Below, piece after piece: positions 10,052 through 18,768 of a DNA stretch of 64,000 bases. The notes below the pieces were generated by a model. That model was not told the origin of the DNA and made no database searches. It saw only the letters and a list, made by a program, of their open reading frames with translations. Position numbers and translations under genes: made by a program. Numbering within the stretch: position 1 is the stretch's first letter; each line of letters opens with the position of its first letter. This stretch comes from Prolixibacter denitrificans (lineage in GTDB: Bacteria > Bacteroidota > Bacteroidia > Bacteroidales > Prolixibacteraceae): the NCBI RefSeq assembly GCF_003014495.1, contig NZ_PYGC01000008.1, positions 124,001 through 188,000 on the forward strand, in the 5' to 3' direction.

Positions 10052-13000
10052 TTATTGGTTGGAGCTAATGGAATCAGTTGTGGAAGTTGTCACAGAATCC
10101 TGCTGACTTTGTGCAGCGGATTGTGCTTTCTGTTTTGCTTCCAAATCTTTCAGATACAGTTCCGACTCCTTAATGATTCCATCGTCGGGCTCTCCGTAAT
10201 TATCGATGATACTCTGGAGCGTATGTGTTGCCTGGAACAGGTCACCCTCTTTTTCATAAACATGAGCCAGCAGAATGAAGCTTTTGGCCAGCCAATATTG
10301 GTGCGGGGTGTTCTTGTCGATGAAACTCATCACCTCATCCTCGGCTGCTTTCAACTGGTTATGGTCGTAATAGTACTTACACACCTGGTATTTCGCTTCG
10401 GCACCTTCGGCCGTTTTGGTATCCTTCGATAACTTGCGGAATAGCGTATACGCTTTTGTTGGCTCGTTGAGCGCGAGGTAAGCCTTGGCTGCTTTGTATT
10501 CCGCTTCACGCGAAATTTCTTCCGGTACTTTTTCCGTATTCCGGATTTGCCAGCCTGCTTCGGTTACCGCTTGATAATTTTTCAGTTCGTAATTGCTTCG
10601 CAGTATTCCCGTGAGGGCAGTCAGATTGTCTTTCGAATTGTTGGACTGTTTTTCAAGGCGCGTGTACAGTGCAAGCGCTTTGTTGTAGTCTTTTTCCCGG
10701 TAGGCGATTTCGGATGCTTTTAATAATGCCGGTTCAGAGAAAATGTTATCACCACGACTCAGCACATAATCATAATCGACAGCAGCCTGCTGAAGGTTTT
10801 GTTGATTGTAGTACAGCTCGCCGCGGTAGAAATGTGCATTGATGGCAAACGCTCCGTCCGGGAAGCGACTGAGATAACTGGTCAGCGCATCCATCGCTTT
10901 GGGACTTTGCTTCATGTAGAGATTTTCAGCCGAAGTGTACAGCAACGAATCCTGTTCCGATTGAGAGGGTGTCGCTGTTTTTCCCAAACTTTGGGCATAC
11001 GTGAAGTAATCTTCCACTTGGTTCATCTCCACATAATTGTTCCGGATTCCTGTCAATGCTGCTTTGGCTTCCGGTGTATTCGCGTATTTCTCAACTACCT
11101 GTTTGTAGTACGAAAGCGAGTTGTTGTAGTCGTTTTCGTTGAAACTGATGAGTCCCAATTGCAACAGCGCTTTCGGCTGATATGGGCTGTTTGGGTAATT
11201 GACCAGCAAATTCTTGAAGCTCTTCTTCGCGTTGTCATCGTTATGGGCCCGCTCCCAGGCACGACCGGTTTCGAAAATGGCATCATCGCGATAGCGCGAA
11301 TCGGGGAACTGAACTTGCAACTTGTTCAGGTCGTTAATTTTTTGCTGTTGCTTATGCAGCAGACCATAGCAGAAAGCCGTTTGAAACAGTGCATAGTCTG
11401 CATCGTAGGTGTTCATGTGGTACGCCTTCTGATACTGAGCAATCGCATCCTGGAAACTGCGCTGAACATACGCGCAATCGCCTAACCGGTTGTATGCATC
11501 GGCCACCTGCTTAGGATCTTTGTCGTGCGGGAAGGTGAGAAACTTCCGGAACCAACTGGCAGCCTGGCCAAATTTCTCCTGGTCGAAATAGGCGTAACCG
11601 ATGTTGTAGTTGGAAAGTGCATATTCCTTCTTCATTCGGTATGAACCGGCCGTCGACTGGAAGCGACGGTAATCGAGAATAGCGGCTTCCTTATCGTTGA
11701 GGCGGTATTCCGCTTCCCCTTTCCAGTAATAAGACAGCGCTTTCAATTCGTCGTTGTATTGGCTGTATTGTAATGACTTATTGAATAATTCAATGGCCTG
11801 CTTTAGTTTTGTATCGCGGAAAAATTCCAGCGCGCGATAGTAGGCTACCCGCTGATACGCTTTCTTGATAGCCGGACTTTTCACTTTGATTTTATCCAGC
11901 GATGCCAGTGCATCCTTGTAGTTACGGGTCGTCATGAAAACCTTCACAAGGTAATCGTAAGCGACATCGTTCCGTTCGGAGTTGGGATATAGCGTAATGT
12001 ATTTGTCGAACGCCTTGATGGCTTCGTTAAAGGGGGAATAATCCAGCTCGTAAGTGATTTTGGCATACTGGAACAACGCATCTTCCTTAATTTTCGGGTC
12101 GAAACTCATTTCCGATGCATTGGAGAAAGCCATCATTGCTTTTTGCTTCTGACCATCTTTCAGGTAGGCACCTGCCAGATGATAATAGGCATTCTGTGCT
12201 ACAGCATCTTTATCGCGTGTGGCCCGTTCGAGATTGGCGATGGCTTGTTTGTAATCGCCGGTCTCGTATTGACACATCCCGATGATGTAATAATCATCCG
12301 TGGTCGGTTTTTCCGTGTTCTTCATGTAATCATTCAAATACGGAAGAGCTTTGCTGTATTGCTCCTTTTGAAACCAGGAATTTCCGATGATCTTGGAGAT
12401 ATCAATTTTTCGTTCGGGCGATGCGGCTTTCAGTAATGGCGGGGCCATTTTGATTACCTCATCATATTTTTTCTGCATGAAATAGATTTGTGCCGTATAG
12501 AACGGTACAATTCCGGAGTATTGCGGATCGTCCTTCAGTTTCTGGAATTCTAACAGCGCCGTTTCGTAGTTTCCTTCGAGGTAGTTGATGTGCGCCCAGT
12601 AGTATGCGGCTGCACGGGAAAACCTGCCCCGTTTGTTTTTCAAATCATAGAAATAGGTTTTGGCCTTTTCGTTCTCTCCGTTGTCCAGGTAGCAATACCC
12701 CAATTTGAATTTGTATTCGTCGCTTTCTGCTTTTGGAAGCAGGTAGGCGTCTACTTTTTCATAATCGCGCATGGCTTGCCGGTAGCGTTTGTTGCCAAAC
12801 TCCACGTTCGCCAGACGGAAATGCGCCATCGAAATTTGTGGCGAGTTGGGATATTTGTCTATGAAATCTTCCAGCTCTTCTTTTCCATTCCGGTTTCCCA
12901 TCACCAAAGCACAAACTGCTTTGTAGTAGGTCGCTTCGGCAAACATCCCCGATGAAGGCTCGCTCTGTTTGATGATTTTATTGAACTCGTGGTAAGCCGA

Positions 13001-13147
13001 GCTGAATTTTCGTGTCTGGAAAAGCTCCAGTGCTGTACGGTAAGTTTCGTCAATACCGGTTGGACTGGTTACCGGTTGCGCATAAGTTGCCAAGGTAACA
13101 AGCAGTATCAATCCAAGCGTAAAAAACGATCTAGCTATGAATTTCAT
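10052..13147 (-). CDS. Large exported tetratricopeptide-repeat protein
   Basis: A 1031-residue protein made almost wholly of TPR helix pairs, for example AEATYYKAVCALVMGNRN, YYWAHINYLEGNYETALLEF and ALLQLGLISFNENDYNNSL. The ATG at 13147 gives a clean signal peptide (MKFIARSFFTLGLILLVTLATYAQ); an in-frame extension to 13291 has no ATG-based signal sequence and is unlikely. The Ser/Gln/Thr-rich tail (about 1005-1031) looks disordered. TPR solenoids scaffold protein complexes, so in the periplasm it may bind its operon partner, the barrel 12 nt downstream. The exact role is unknown. Confidence 0.88.
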   Translation of the reverse strand: MKFIARSFFTLGLILLVTLATYAQPVTSPTGIDETYRTALELFQTRKFSSAYHEFNKIIKQSEPSSGMFAEATYYKAVCALVMGNRNGKEELEDFIDKYPNSPQISMAHFRLANVEFGNKRYRQAMRDYEKVDAYLLPKAESDEYKFKLGYCYLDNGENEKAKTYFYDLKNKRGRFSRAAAYYWAHINYLEGNYETALLEFQKLKDDPQYSGIVPFYTAQIYFMQKKYDEVIKMAPPLLKAASPERKIDISKIIGNSWFQKEQYSKALPYLNDYMKNTEKPTTDDYYIIGMCQYETGDYKQAIANLERATRDKDAVAQNAYYHLAGAYLKDGQKQKAMMAFSNASEMSFDPKIKEDALFQYAKITYELDYSPFNEAIKAFDKYITLYPNSERNDVAYDYLVKVFMTTRNYKDALASLDKIKVKSPAIKKAYQRVAYYRALEFFRDTKLKQAIELFNKSLQYSQYNDELKALSYYWKGEAEYRLNDKEAAILDYRRFQSTAGSYRMKKEYALSNYNIGYAYFDQEKFGQAASWFRKFLTFPHDKDPKQVADAYNRLGDCAYVQRSFQDAIAQYQKAYHMNTYDADYALFQTAFCYGLLHKQQQKINDLNKLQVQFPDSRYRDDAIFETGRAWERAHNDDNAKKSFKNLLVNYPNSPYQPKALLQLGLISFNENDYNNSLSYYKQVVEKYANTPEAKAALTGIRNNYVEMNQVEDYFTYAQSLGKTATPSQSEQDSLLYTSAENLYMKQSPKAMDALTSYLSRFPDGAFAINAHFYRGELYYNQQNLQQAAVDYDYVLSRGDNIFSEPALLKASEIAYREKDYNKALALYTRLEKQSNNSKDNLTALTGILRSNYELKNYQAVTEAGWQIRNTEKVPEEISREAEYKAAKAYLALNEPTKAYTLFRKLSKDTKTAEGAEAKYQVCKYYYDHNQLKAAEDEVMSFIDKNTPHQYWLAKSFILLAHVYEKEGDLFQATHTLQSIIDNYGEPDDGIIKESELYLKDLEAKQKAQSAAQSQQDSVTTSTTDSISSNQ

Positions 13148-13229
13148 GTGATTTTTTTCTAATCTGATTTTACAGGGTGTAATCAGGTTAAACACTGTTC
13201 GTTTTGGTTTAAAGAAGAGAATCCACAAA

Positions 13230-13256
13230 TTGTTCCGCAAAAAAAACTTAGTTTTG
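13230..13256 (+). promoter_or_regulatory. Candidate Bacteroidota promoter of ftsE
   Basis: TAGTTTTG at 13249-13256 matches the TAnnTTTG -7 box exactly. A TTG at 13230-13232 could serve as the -33 box, though the 16-nt gap is slightly short. The -7 box ends 53 nt before the GTG start. Confidence 0.45.
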
Positions 13257-13309
13257 TCTGAAGCGGCCTCATACAAAAATATAATTTTCACTTAAACTTT
13301 CGATTACTG

Positions 13310-14029
13310 GTGGAAGCAATCATTGAACTAAAAGGTGCAGATATTTATCAACGGGAGAATCTGATTCTGAAAGACGTTAGTCTTCAGGTAGAAAAGGGCG
13401 AATTTCTGTACATTATCGGGAAAGTGGGAAGTGGTAAGTCCAGCCTTCTGAAAACCTTCTATGTCGAATTGCCCCTGATTGAAGGCGAAGGAGAAGTAGT
13501 TGGTTACAAGTTGCAAGCCATCAAACGGAAACATATTCCGCTACTGCGAAGGAAATTAGGAATCGTTTTTCAGGATTTCCAATTGCTGATCGATCGAAGT
13601 GTATATAAAAATCTGGAATTTGTACTGAAGGCAACCGGCTGGAAACAGGAGCGCGCTATCAAGGACCGCATCCGGGAAGTGCTCGAAATTGTCGACATGC
13701 CGCATTCCGGCTCGAAGATGCCGCACCAGTTGTCGGGAGGTGAGCAGCAACGTATTGTCATTGCGCGGGCTTTGCTGAATAATCCGGAGATTATTCTGGC
13801 CGATGAGCCTACCGGAAACCTGGACCCGGAAACGTCGGAGTCTCTTCTCAATGTTTTGAAGGCGATTAATAAAGAGGGAAAAACCGTTGTTATCGCCACG
13901 CATGATTACCCGTTAATCCGGAAATTCCCGGCCCGAAAAGTGGCCTGTGAAGATGGAGGTGTTCGTGAAGTGGGTGAAGAAGAGGAAATTATTGATTTCG
14001 AATCGTTACTCGACGACGAGTTGTCCTGA
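13310..14029 (+). CDS. ftsE: Cell division ATP-binding protein FtsE
   Basis: A 239-residue ABC ATPase of the FtsE/LolD-like group. With FtsX it forms the divisome complex that controls peptidoglycan hydrolases. Walker A is GKVGSGKSSLLK (about 37-48), followed by the Bacteroidota-typical TFYVELP. The signature is LSGGEQQRIVIARALL, Walker B IILADEPTGNLDP, and the switch His lies in VIATHDYPL. Translation starts at a GTG; no in-frame ATG gives a full first strand. An acidic tail follows the ATPase. No ftsX is adjacent. The last 24 bp overlap the 3' end of the convergent glycosyltransferase gene. Confidence 0.9.
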   Translation: MEAIIELKGADIYQRENLILKDVSLQVEKGEFLYIIGKVGSGKSSLLKTFYVELPLIEGEGEVVGYKLQAIKRKHIPLLRRKLGIVFQDFQLLIDRSVYKNLEFVLKATGWKQERAIKDRIREVLEIVDMPHSGSKMPHQLSGGEQQRIVIARALLNNPEIILADEPTGNLDPETSESLLNVLKAINKEGKTVVIATHDYPLIRKFPARKVACEDGGVREVGEEEEIIDFESLLDDELS

Positions 14030-15148
14030 TTCTTCCAGGAAGGGCGCGTAAATAGCAGCCAGCTTCTTTTCTTCGTTCTCCCAGCACAGTTCACGGGCTG
14101 CCAGCGAAGCATTTTCTTCCCATATCTTTCGGTAATCTTTAGCTGAGAACAATGCGTTGATTTGTTGGGCGACGGCTTCGGGTGTGCGCTCTCTTAGTAC
14201 TTCTCCAACTTTGTAATTTTCGACTAAGTTGCGCATTTCCGGTAAATCGGATACAAGCACTGGAATTCCCGCATGGATGTAATCGAACAGTTTGTTGGGT
14301 AATGCAAAGTGATAGCTTAATCCCAGGTCTTCTTCCAGCGAAATGCCTAAATCGGCTTGCGGTGTCAGGAAGTGGAGCTCGGAAAGAGATAATCTTCCGA
14401 GAAAGACAACTTTCCCTCCCAGGTCTTCCCGAATGACCAGTTCCTGAAGTTCATTCTTTTTATCTCCGTCGCCGGCCAACAGCAGAATACTTTTGGGAAT
14501 ATATTTCATAGCCTGAATAATCATCTCCAGACCGCGCCCCATATTCAACGCTCCCTGGTAAAGAATGATTTGTTGGTCGCCGAAATCCATCTGGCGGTCG
14601 CCCGGAATAAAAGTCACCGGCGAGAATCGCGGCATATTCCGGATAACGGTAAACTCTTTCCGGTAAACCGAAGAAAGGCACTCCGAAATAGATTGACTAA
14701 CGGTGTACGCCGAATGCACATGAGAGAGCGAAAGCTTCTCGAGCCTTTGCCACATCCTTTTTACCAACGGGCGCTTGATGACTTCCGGGACTTCAGTAAA
14801 CAATTCGTGGCTGTCGTAAATAACCGGCAACTTACGCAAGGTCGCTGCCGCTGTTATTCCCGGAAGGGTATCCAGATCATTTGCAACCAGTACGTTGTAT
14901 TTTCCGAAAAGAACATGGAAAAAGAGTCGTAAATTAAAGAAGGCATAAAATAACGGACCTTTGTTGAAAAGTAACCGAAACCTTCGTGTCTGGTAAGGTC
15001 TCGACAGGGAACCGCTTTTTTTGAAGCGCCGTCCCAAAAGTGTTACTTCGAAGCCCATCTTTTGCAGCGATGAGGCAACTTTATGTACGCGGTGATCTGT
15101 TACGAGATCATTGGTTGCTGCCAGGAGTATTTTTCGCACGTTTGTCAA
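14006..15148 (-). CDS. Glycosyltransferase family 4 (GT-B fold)
   Basis: A 380-residue GT-B glycosyltransferase. The N-terminal Rossmann half (RKILLAATNDLVTDHRVHKVASSL) is followed by a C-terminal donor-binding half with IILYQGALNMGRGLEMIIQAM, LLAGDGD and an acidic EDLGLSYHFALPNKLFDYIHAGIPV region that corresponds to the GT4 EX7E nucleotide-sugar site. It probably acts on a surface polysaccharide or lipid acceptor. It stands alone, divergent from murB and convergent with ftsE, so the product cannot be named. The stop codon (14006-14008) lies inside the ftsE reading frame. Confidence 0.85.
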   Translation of the reverse strand: MTNVRKILLAATNDLVTDHRVHKVASSLQKMGFEVTLLGRRFKKSGSLSRPYQTRRFRLLFNKGPLFYAFFNLRLFFHVLFGKYNVLVANDLDTLPGITAAATLRKLPVIYDSHELFTEVPEVIKRPLVKRMWQRLEKLSLSHVHSAYTVSQSISECLSSVYRKEFTVIRNMPRFSPVTFIPGDRQMDFGDQQIILYQGALNMGRGLEMIIQAMKYIPKSILLLAGDGDKKNELQELVIREDLGGKVVFLGRLSLSELHFLTPQADLGISLEEDLGLSYHFALPNKLFDYIHAGIPVLVSDLPEMRNLVENYKVGEVLRERTPEAVAQQINALFSAKDYRKIWEENASLAARELCWENEEKKLAAIYAPFLEESGQLVVE

Positions 15149-15204
15149 ATTCTAGTTGTAAAGATACGCAGTTAAAAAGGAAACGTAAATATCCCTGCTT
15201 CTAT

Positions 15205-15212
15205 TATCTTTG
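15205..15212 (+). promoter_or_regulatory. Candidate -7 element of the murB promoter
   Basis: TATCTTTG, an exact TAnnTTTG match, 18 nt before the murB ATG. A -33 TTTG is not evident. Confidence 0.4.
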
Positions 15213-15230
15213 CCATCAAAAATTTAAGGT

Positions 15231-16250
15231 ATGTTCATCCTCTACCACGATTATTCCTTGCTGACCAGGAACACATTTGGCATCGATGTTAAAGCTAAAT
15301 CTTTTCTGTCATTTTCTGATGCTCAGGGACTGATCCAGTTTTACCAATCGAATCCGGAATACCGTGATATGGAATATTTGATTGTGGGTGGAGGAAGCAA
15401 CATGTTGTTTTTGCACGACGTGGATGAGCTGGTTTTATCATCCGATATTTCCGGTATTGAGATTTTGAAAGAGGACAAGGAATCGGTTTGGGTAGAAGCC
15501 GGTGCAGGTATTGATTGGGACGAGTTCGTGGCATTTTGTGTGGGTAACCGTTGGGGAGGAGTTGAAAATCTTTCACTGATTCCCGGAAAGGTTGGAGCGG
15601 CTCCTGTTCAGAACATCGGAGCGTATGGTGTTGAAGTGGGCTCTGTCATTCGTGAGGTTCGCGGTGTCGATCTGCAAACGTTGCAGCAAAAGAGTTTTAC
15701 CCGCGAAATGTGTCAGTTTTCTTATCGGAATAGCATATTCAAGCAGGAATGGAAAGGGCGCTTTGCGGTCACTTCGGTAGTGTTTGAATTGAGCAAAAAA
15801 CCTGAATTCAGAATAGATTATGGCGATGTTGCAGCCGAAGTGGAGCGTCTCGGAAAAGTATCTCACTCGACTATTCGACGGGCGGTTATCGCTATTCGGG
15901 AACGAAAGTTGCCGGATCCTGAAATTATTGGTAATGCTGGTAGTTTTTTCAAGAATCCTGTGGTCGAGGAAGAAACAGCCAATGCATTAAAGGCAAAATA
16001 TCCCGAGATTCCGCTCTATCCGGCTGGTGCCGGAAAAGTGAAAATAGCCGCCGCCTGGTTGATTGAAAAGGCCGGCTGGAAAGGAAAACGCGTTGGCCAG
16101 GCCGGCGTGCACGACCGCCAGGCGCTGGTACTGGTTAATCATGGTGGTGCCACCGGACAGGAAATCTTCGACCTGTCGGAACAAATCCGGATCGATGTAG
16201 AAAATAAATTTGCGATTCAGCTCGAACGGGAAGTGAACGTCATCGGATAA
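15231..16250 (+). CDS. murB: UDP-N-acetylenolpyruvoylglucosamine reductase
   Basis: A 339-residue type I MurB, the FAD- and NADPH-dependent enzyme that reduces UDP-GlcNAc-enolpyruvate to UDP-MurNAc in the cytoplasm. The start MFILYHDYSLLTRNTFGID gives the conserved NTF motif. FAD-binding blocks are LIVGGGSNMLF and ENLSLIPGKVGAAPVQNIGAYG. The catalytic Ser region is GNAGSFFKNP and the late Glu lies in the ENKFAIQLEREVNVIG tail. Length is right for E. coli-type MurB. It faces the convergent mltG gene 14 nt away. Confidence 0.96.
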   Translation: MFILYHDYSLLTRNTFGIDVKAKSFLSFSDAQGLIQFYQSNPEYRDMEYLIVGGGSNMLFLHDVDELVLSSDISGIEILKEDKESVWVEAGAGIDWDEFVAFCVGNRWGGVENLSLIPGKVGAAPVQNIGAYGVEVGSVIREVRGVDLQTLQQKSFTREMCQFSYRNSIFKQEWKGRFAVTSVVFELSKKPEFRIDYGDVAAEVERLGKVSHSTIRRAVIAIRERKLPDPEIIGNAGSFFKNPVVEEETANALKAKYPEIPLYPAGAGKVKIAAAWLIEKAGWKGKRVGQAGVHDRQALVLVNHGGATGQEIFDLSEQIRIDVENKFAIQLEREVNVIG

Positions 16251-16264
16251 ACTACTTTCCCGAA

Positions 16265-17326
16265 TTATTTAAAAATGCGGTTTTTATTCAATGCTCGTTG
16301 GTAACGTGCTGCATTCCGGTTGTGTTCCCGCAAGGTTCTCGAGAAATTGTGGTAACCCGAAAAATCTTCCTTCGCACAGAAATACAGATATTTACTTTTC
16401 TCGTAGTTCAGTACCGCCTCAATGCTTTTCGGATTCGGGAAATTGATGGGGCCGGGAGGTAATCCTTTGTATTTGTATGTATTGTAAGGCGAATCAATTT
16501 CGAGGTGTTGATTGAGAACGCGTTTGATGCTAAAATCACCAACAGCAAATTTTACAGTTGGGTCGGCCTGCAACCGCCAGCCACGTTTCAGTCGGTTGAT
16601 GTAAACGCCGGCAATTTTATGCATTTCATCCGGTTTCACGGTTTCTTCCTGAACGATTGATGCCAACGTTGTCGCCTGAACGGGAGTCATTCCCGCCGCT
16701 TCAGCTTTCTTTTTCCGTTCGTCTGTCCAAAAACGATCATATTCCTGGTGCATGCGATCCACAAATTCCGCGGGAGTTGTTGTCCAGTACAATTCGTAGG
16801 TATTGGGAATAAACATGGCCGGGAAAGCAGCGTAAGTAAAGCCGTACTTCTTTGCTTCGGCGGTGTCGGTTAGCATTTTTAAAAAAGCAGTCGAATCCGC
16901 CTCCATGTAGTGAGCTAGTCGGCCCGCCAAATCTTTCCGGAAACGGATATTGTTGAACGTTACTTTAATGGGCGTTTGAGCTCCGGAGCGTAACATATCA
17001 ATCAGTTTGTTGTTGCTCCAGTTTTTTTCGAGCTTGTAGGCACCGGGTTTGATTAAATCCGGATACTTTTTTTTGTTGGCCACCCAATTGATGGACTTAT
17101 AATTGACCAAAAAATCACCCGCCTTCAGCGAATCAATCACCTGGTCGTAAGTAGCACCATTGGGGATATAAACAAAGCCAGTATGTTTCACATTATTTTC
17201 GAAAATGTACCCATACAGCTGAAAAGCACGAATGCCAACCACAATAAAACCGATGGCTACCAATATAATGACCCATTTTCCCAATCTGGGGAAAACCATT
17301 AGTCTGTTTCTACGCTCAATTCCCAT
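16265..17326 (-). CDS. mltG: Endolytic murein transglycosylase MltG
   Basis: A 353-residue YceG-like protein. It cleaves nascent glycan strands at the inner membrane and sets glycan length. One N-terminal transmembrane helix (about 14-32) is followed by a LysM-like subdomain (YDQVIDSLKAGDFLVN and KPGAYKLEKNWSNNKLIDML). The catalytic domain has the Glu-bearing TLASIVQEETVKPDEMHKIAGVYINRL (written as two blocks: TLASIVQEET and HKIAGVYINRL) and the substrate-groove PTVKFAV and SPYNTYKYKGLPPGPI. It is probably monocistronic and convergent with murB, so two peptidoglycan genes sit end to end. Confidence 0.94.
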   Translation of the reverse strand: MGIERRNRLMVFPRLGKWVIILVAIGFIVVGIRAFQLYGYIFENNVKHTGFVYIPNGATYDQVIDSLKAGDFLVNYKSINWVANKKKYPDLIKPGAYKLEKNWSNNKLIDMLRSGAQTPIKVTFNNIRFRKDLAGRLAHYMEADSTAFLKMLTDTAEAKKYGFTYAAFPAMFIPNTYELYWTTTPAEFVDRMHQEYDRFWTDERKKKAEAAGMTPVQATTLASIVQEETVKPDEMHKIAGVYINRLKRGWRLQADPTVKFAVGDFSIKRVLNQHLEIDSPYNTYKYKGLPPGPINFPNPKSIEAVLNYEKSKYLYFCAKEDFSGYHNFSRTLREHNRNAARYQRALNKNRIFK

Positions 17327-17503
17327 ACTTAGTCTTTCTTGGTCGTAAAAATAGTAAATTCAGTTTAACTCACCAGATGGAATATCTTGCTCATCTATTT
17401 ATGTTTTATTGACAATTATTCAACGGTTTACACCTAAATATTTTATATTTTCGTGCCTGAATTATAAAACCGAAAAATCGTTAACTGTTTGGAGGACAAT
17501 CTT

Positions 17504-18691
17504 ATGCATCAGGTAAAACTTGCAGATGAAATTTATTATGTAGGAGTAAACGACCGAAAAACCCATCTTTTTGAAAATTACTGGCCGCTGCCGCACGGAA
17601 TGGCTTACAACTCGTATTTGATTGTTGATGAGAAAGTAGCCTTGATGGACACGGTGGAGCGCGCGTTTATCGACGAGTATCTTTCGAATATTAAAAATAT
17701 ACTGGGCGACCGGAAGGTTGATTATTTGGTGATCAACCACATGGAGCCCGATCATTCCGGAGCGATTCGCAGCATCGTGGCCGAATATCCAGATATTACC
17801 CTTGTCGGGAATAAGAAGACGTTCCCGATGCTGGAGAATTTTTACCAGATTAAGGAAAACACGTTGGAAGTAGGCGATGGTGATGAACTTCCGTTGGGAA
17901 AAAATACACTAGAGTTTTACACGATTCCGATGGTGCACTGGCCCGAAACGATGGTTAGTTTCGAAAAAACGAATGGCATACTGTTCTCAGCTGATGCATT
18001 TGGAGCCTTTGGTACGCTCGATGGTGGAATTTTCGATGATGAACTGAATCTCAGTTTCTACGAAGAGGAAATGATGCGCTACTTTACCAATATTGTTGGA
18101 AAGTATAGTCCGCATACGCAACGTGCCATGAAAAAGCTGAGTGGCCTGGACATTAAAATGATTGCTGCACTTCATGGTCCTATCTGGCGTTCGCATACCG
18201 ATTTTGTGCTTTCGCGATACGATAAGTGGAGCCGCTACGAAACGGAAGAGGGAGTTGTGATTGTGTACGGAAGTATGTACGGGAATACCGAAAAAATGGC
18301 TGATGTGATTGCCCGGCAACTGGCCGAGCGCGGCGTGAAAAACATTCGTGTTTACGATGCTTCCAAAACGCATCAGTCTTACATTATCAGCGATATTTTC
18401 AAATACAAGGGATTTATTGTTGGTAGTGCTGCCTACAACAACGAGATGTTCCCGTCGGTGGAGGCGCTCGTTTCCAAAATTGAGCACATGGGTATCAAAG
18501 AGCACCTGCTGGGTGTTTTTGGTTCCTTTTCGTGGAATGGTGGTGGCGTGAAAAATCTCATGAAGTTCGCTGAGAACATCAAGTGGAATTTGGTGTACGA
18601 TCCGGTGGAAGAAAAAGGCGCGTTGAAAGCTGATAAATTTCAGATGTGCATCGACCTGGCCAATGCCATGGCTGACAAGTTGAGAGAATAA
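17504..18691 (+). CDS. FprA-family A-type diiron flavoprotein
   Basis: A 395-residue flavodiiron protein: an N-terminal metallo-beta-lactamase-like domain (about 1-245) with the diiron motif NHMEPDHSG and later MVHWPETM, AALHGPIW, and a C-terminal flavodoxin domain (YGSMYGNTEKMAD). These enzymes reduce O2 to water or NO to N2O in the cytoplasm of anaerobes, fed by rubredoxin or a reductase; none is adjacent. The ATG at 17504 has a perfect GGAGG 8 nt upstream, so I prefer it to the earlier TTG at 17489. It implies an anaerobic or microaerobic lifestyle. Confidence 0.93.
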   Translation: MHQVKLADEIYYVGVNDRKTHLFENYWPLPHGMAYNSYLIVDEKVALMDTVERAFIDEYLSNIKNILGDRKVDYLVINHMEPDHSGAIRSIVAEYPDITLVGNKKTFPMLENFYQIKENTLEVGDGDELPLGKNTLEFYTIPMVHWPETMVSFEKTNGILFSADAFGAFGTLDGGIFDDELNLSFYEEEMMRYFTNIVGKYSPHTQRAMKKLSGLDIKMIAALHGPIWRSHTDFVLSRYDKWSRYETEEGVVIVYGSMYGNTEKMADVIARQLAERGVKNIRVYDASKTHQSYIISDIFKYKGFIVGSAAYNNEMFPSVEALVSKIEHMGIKEHLLGVFGSFSWNGGGVKNLMKFAENIKWNLVYDPVEEKGALKADKFQMCIDLANAMADKLRE

Positions 18692-18712
18692 TCTTTATTC
18701 AGATATAAACGA

Positions 18713-18750
18713 AAAGGCTGTCTTCGAATTGAGGACAGCCTTTCTTTTGC
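18713..18750. terminator. Bidirectional terminator between the flavoprotein gene and uxaA
   Basis: 10-bp inverted repeat AAAGGCTGTC (18713-18722) / GACAGCCTTT (18734-18743), followed by TTTCTTTT on the plus strand and with A/T-rich flank on the other. It serves two convergent genes. Confidence 0.85.
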
Positions 18751-18768
18751 TCTTCAGATGCGGTGTAC

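Noticed and set aside
13148-13291. N-terminal extension of the TPR protein
   Set aside because: The signal peptide begins at the ATG at 13147; the extension has no conserved features and overlaps the ftsE promoter region.
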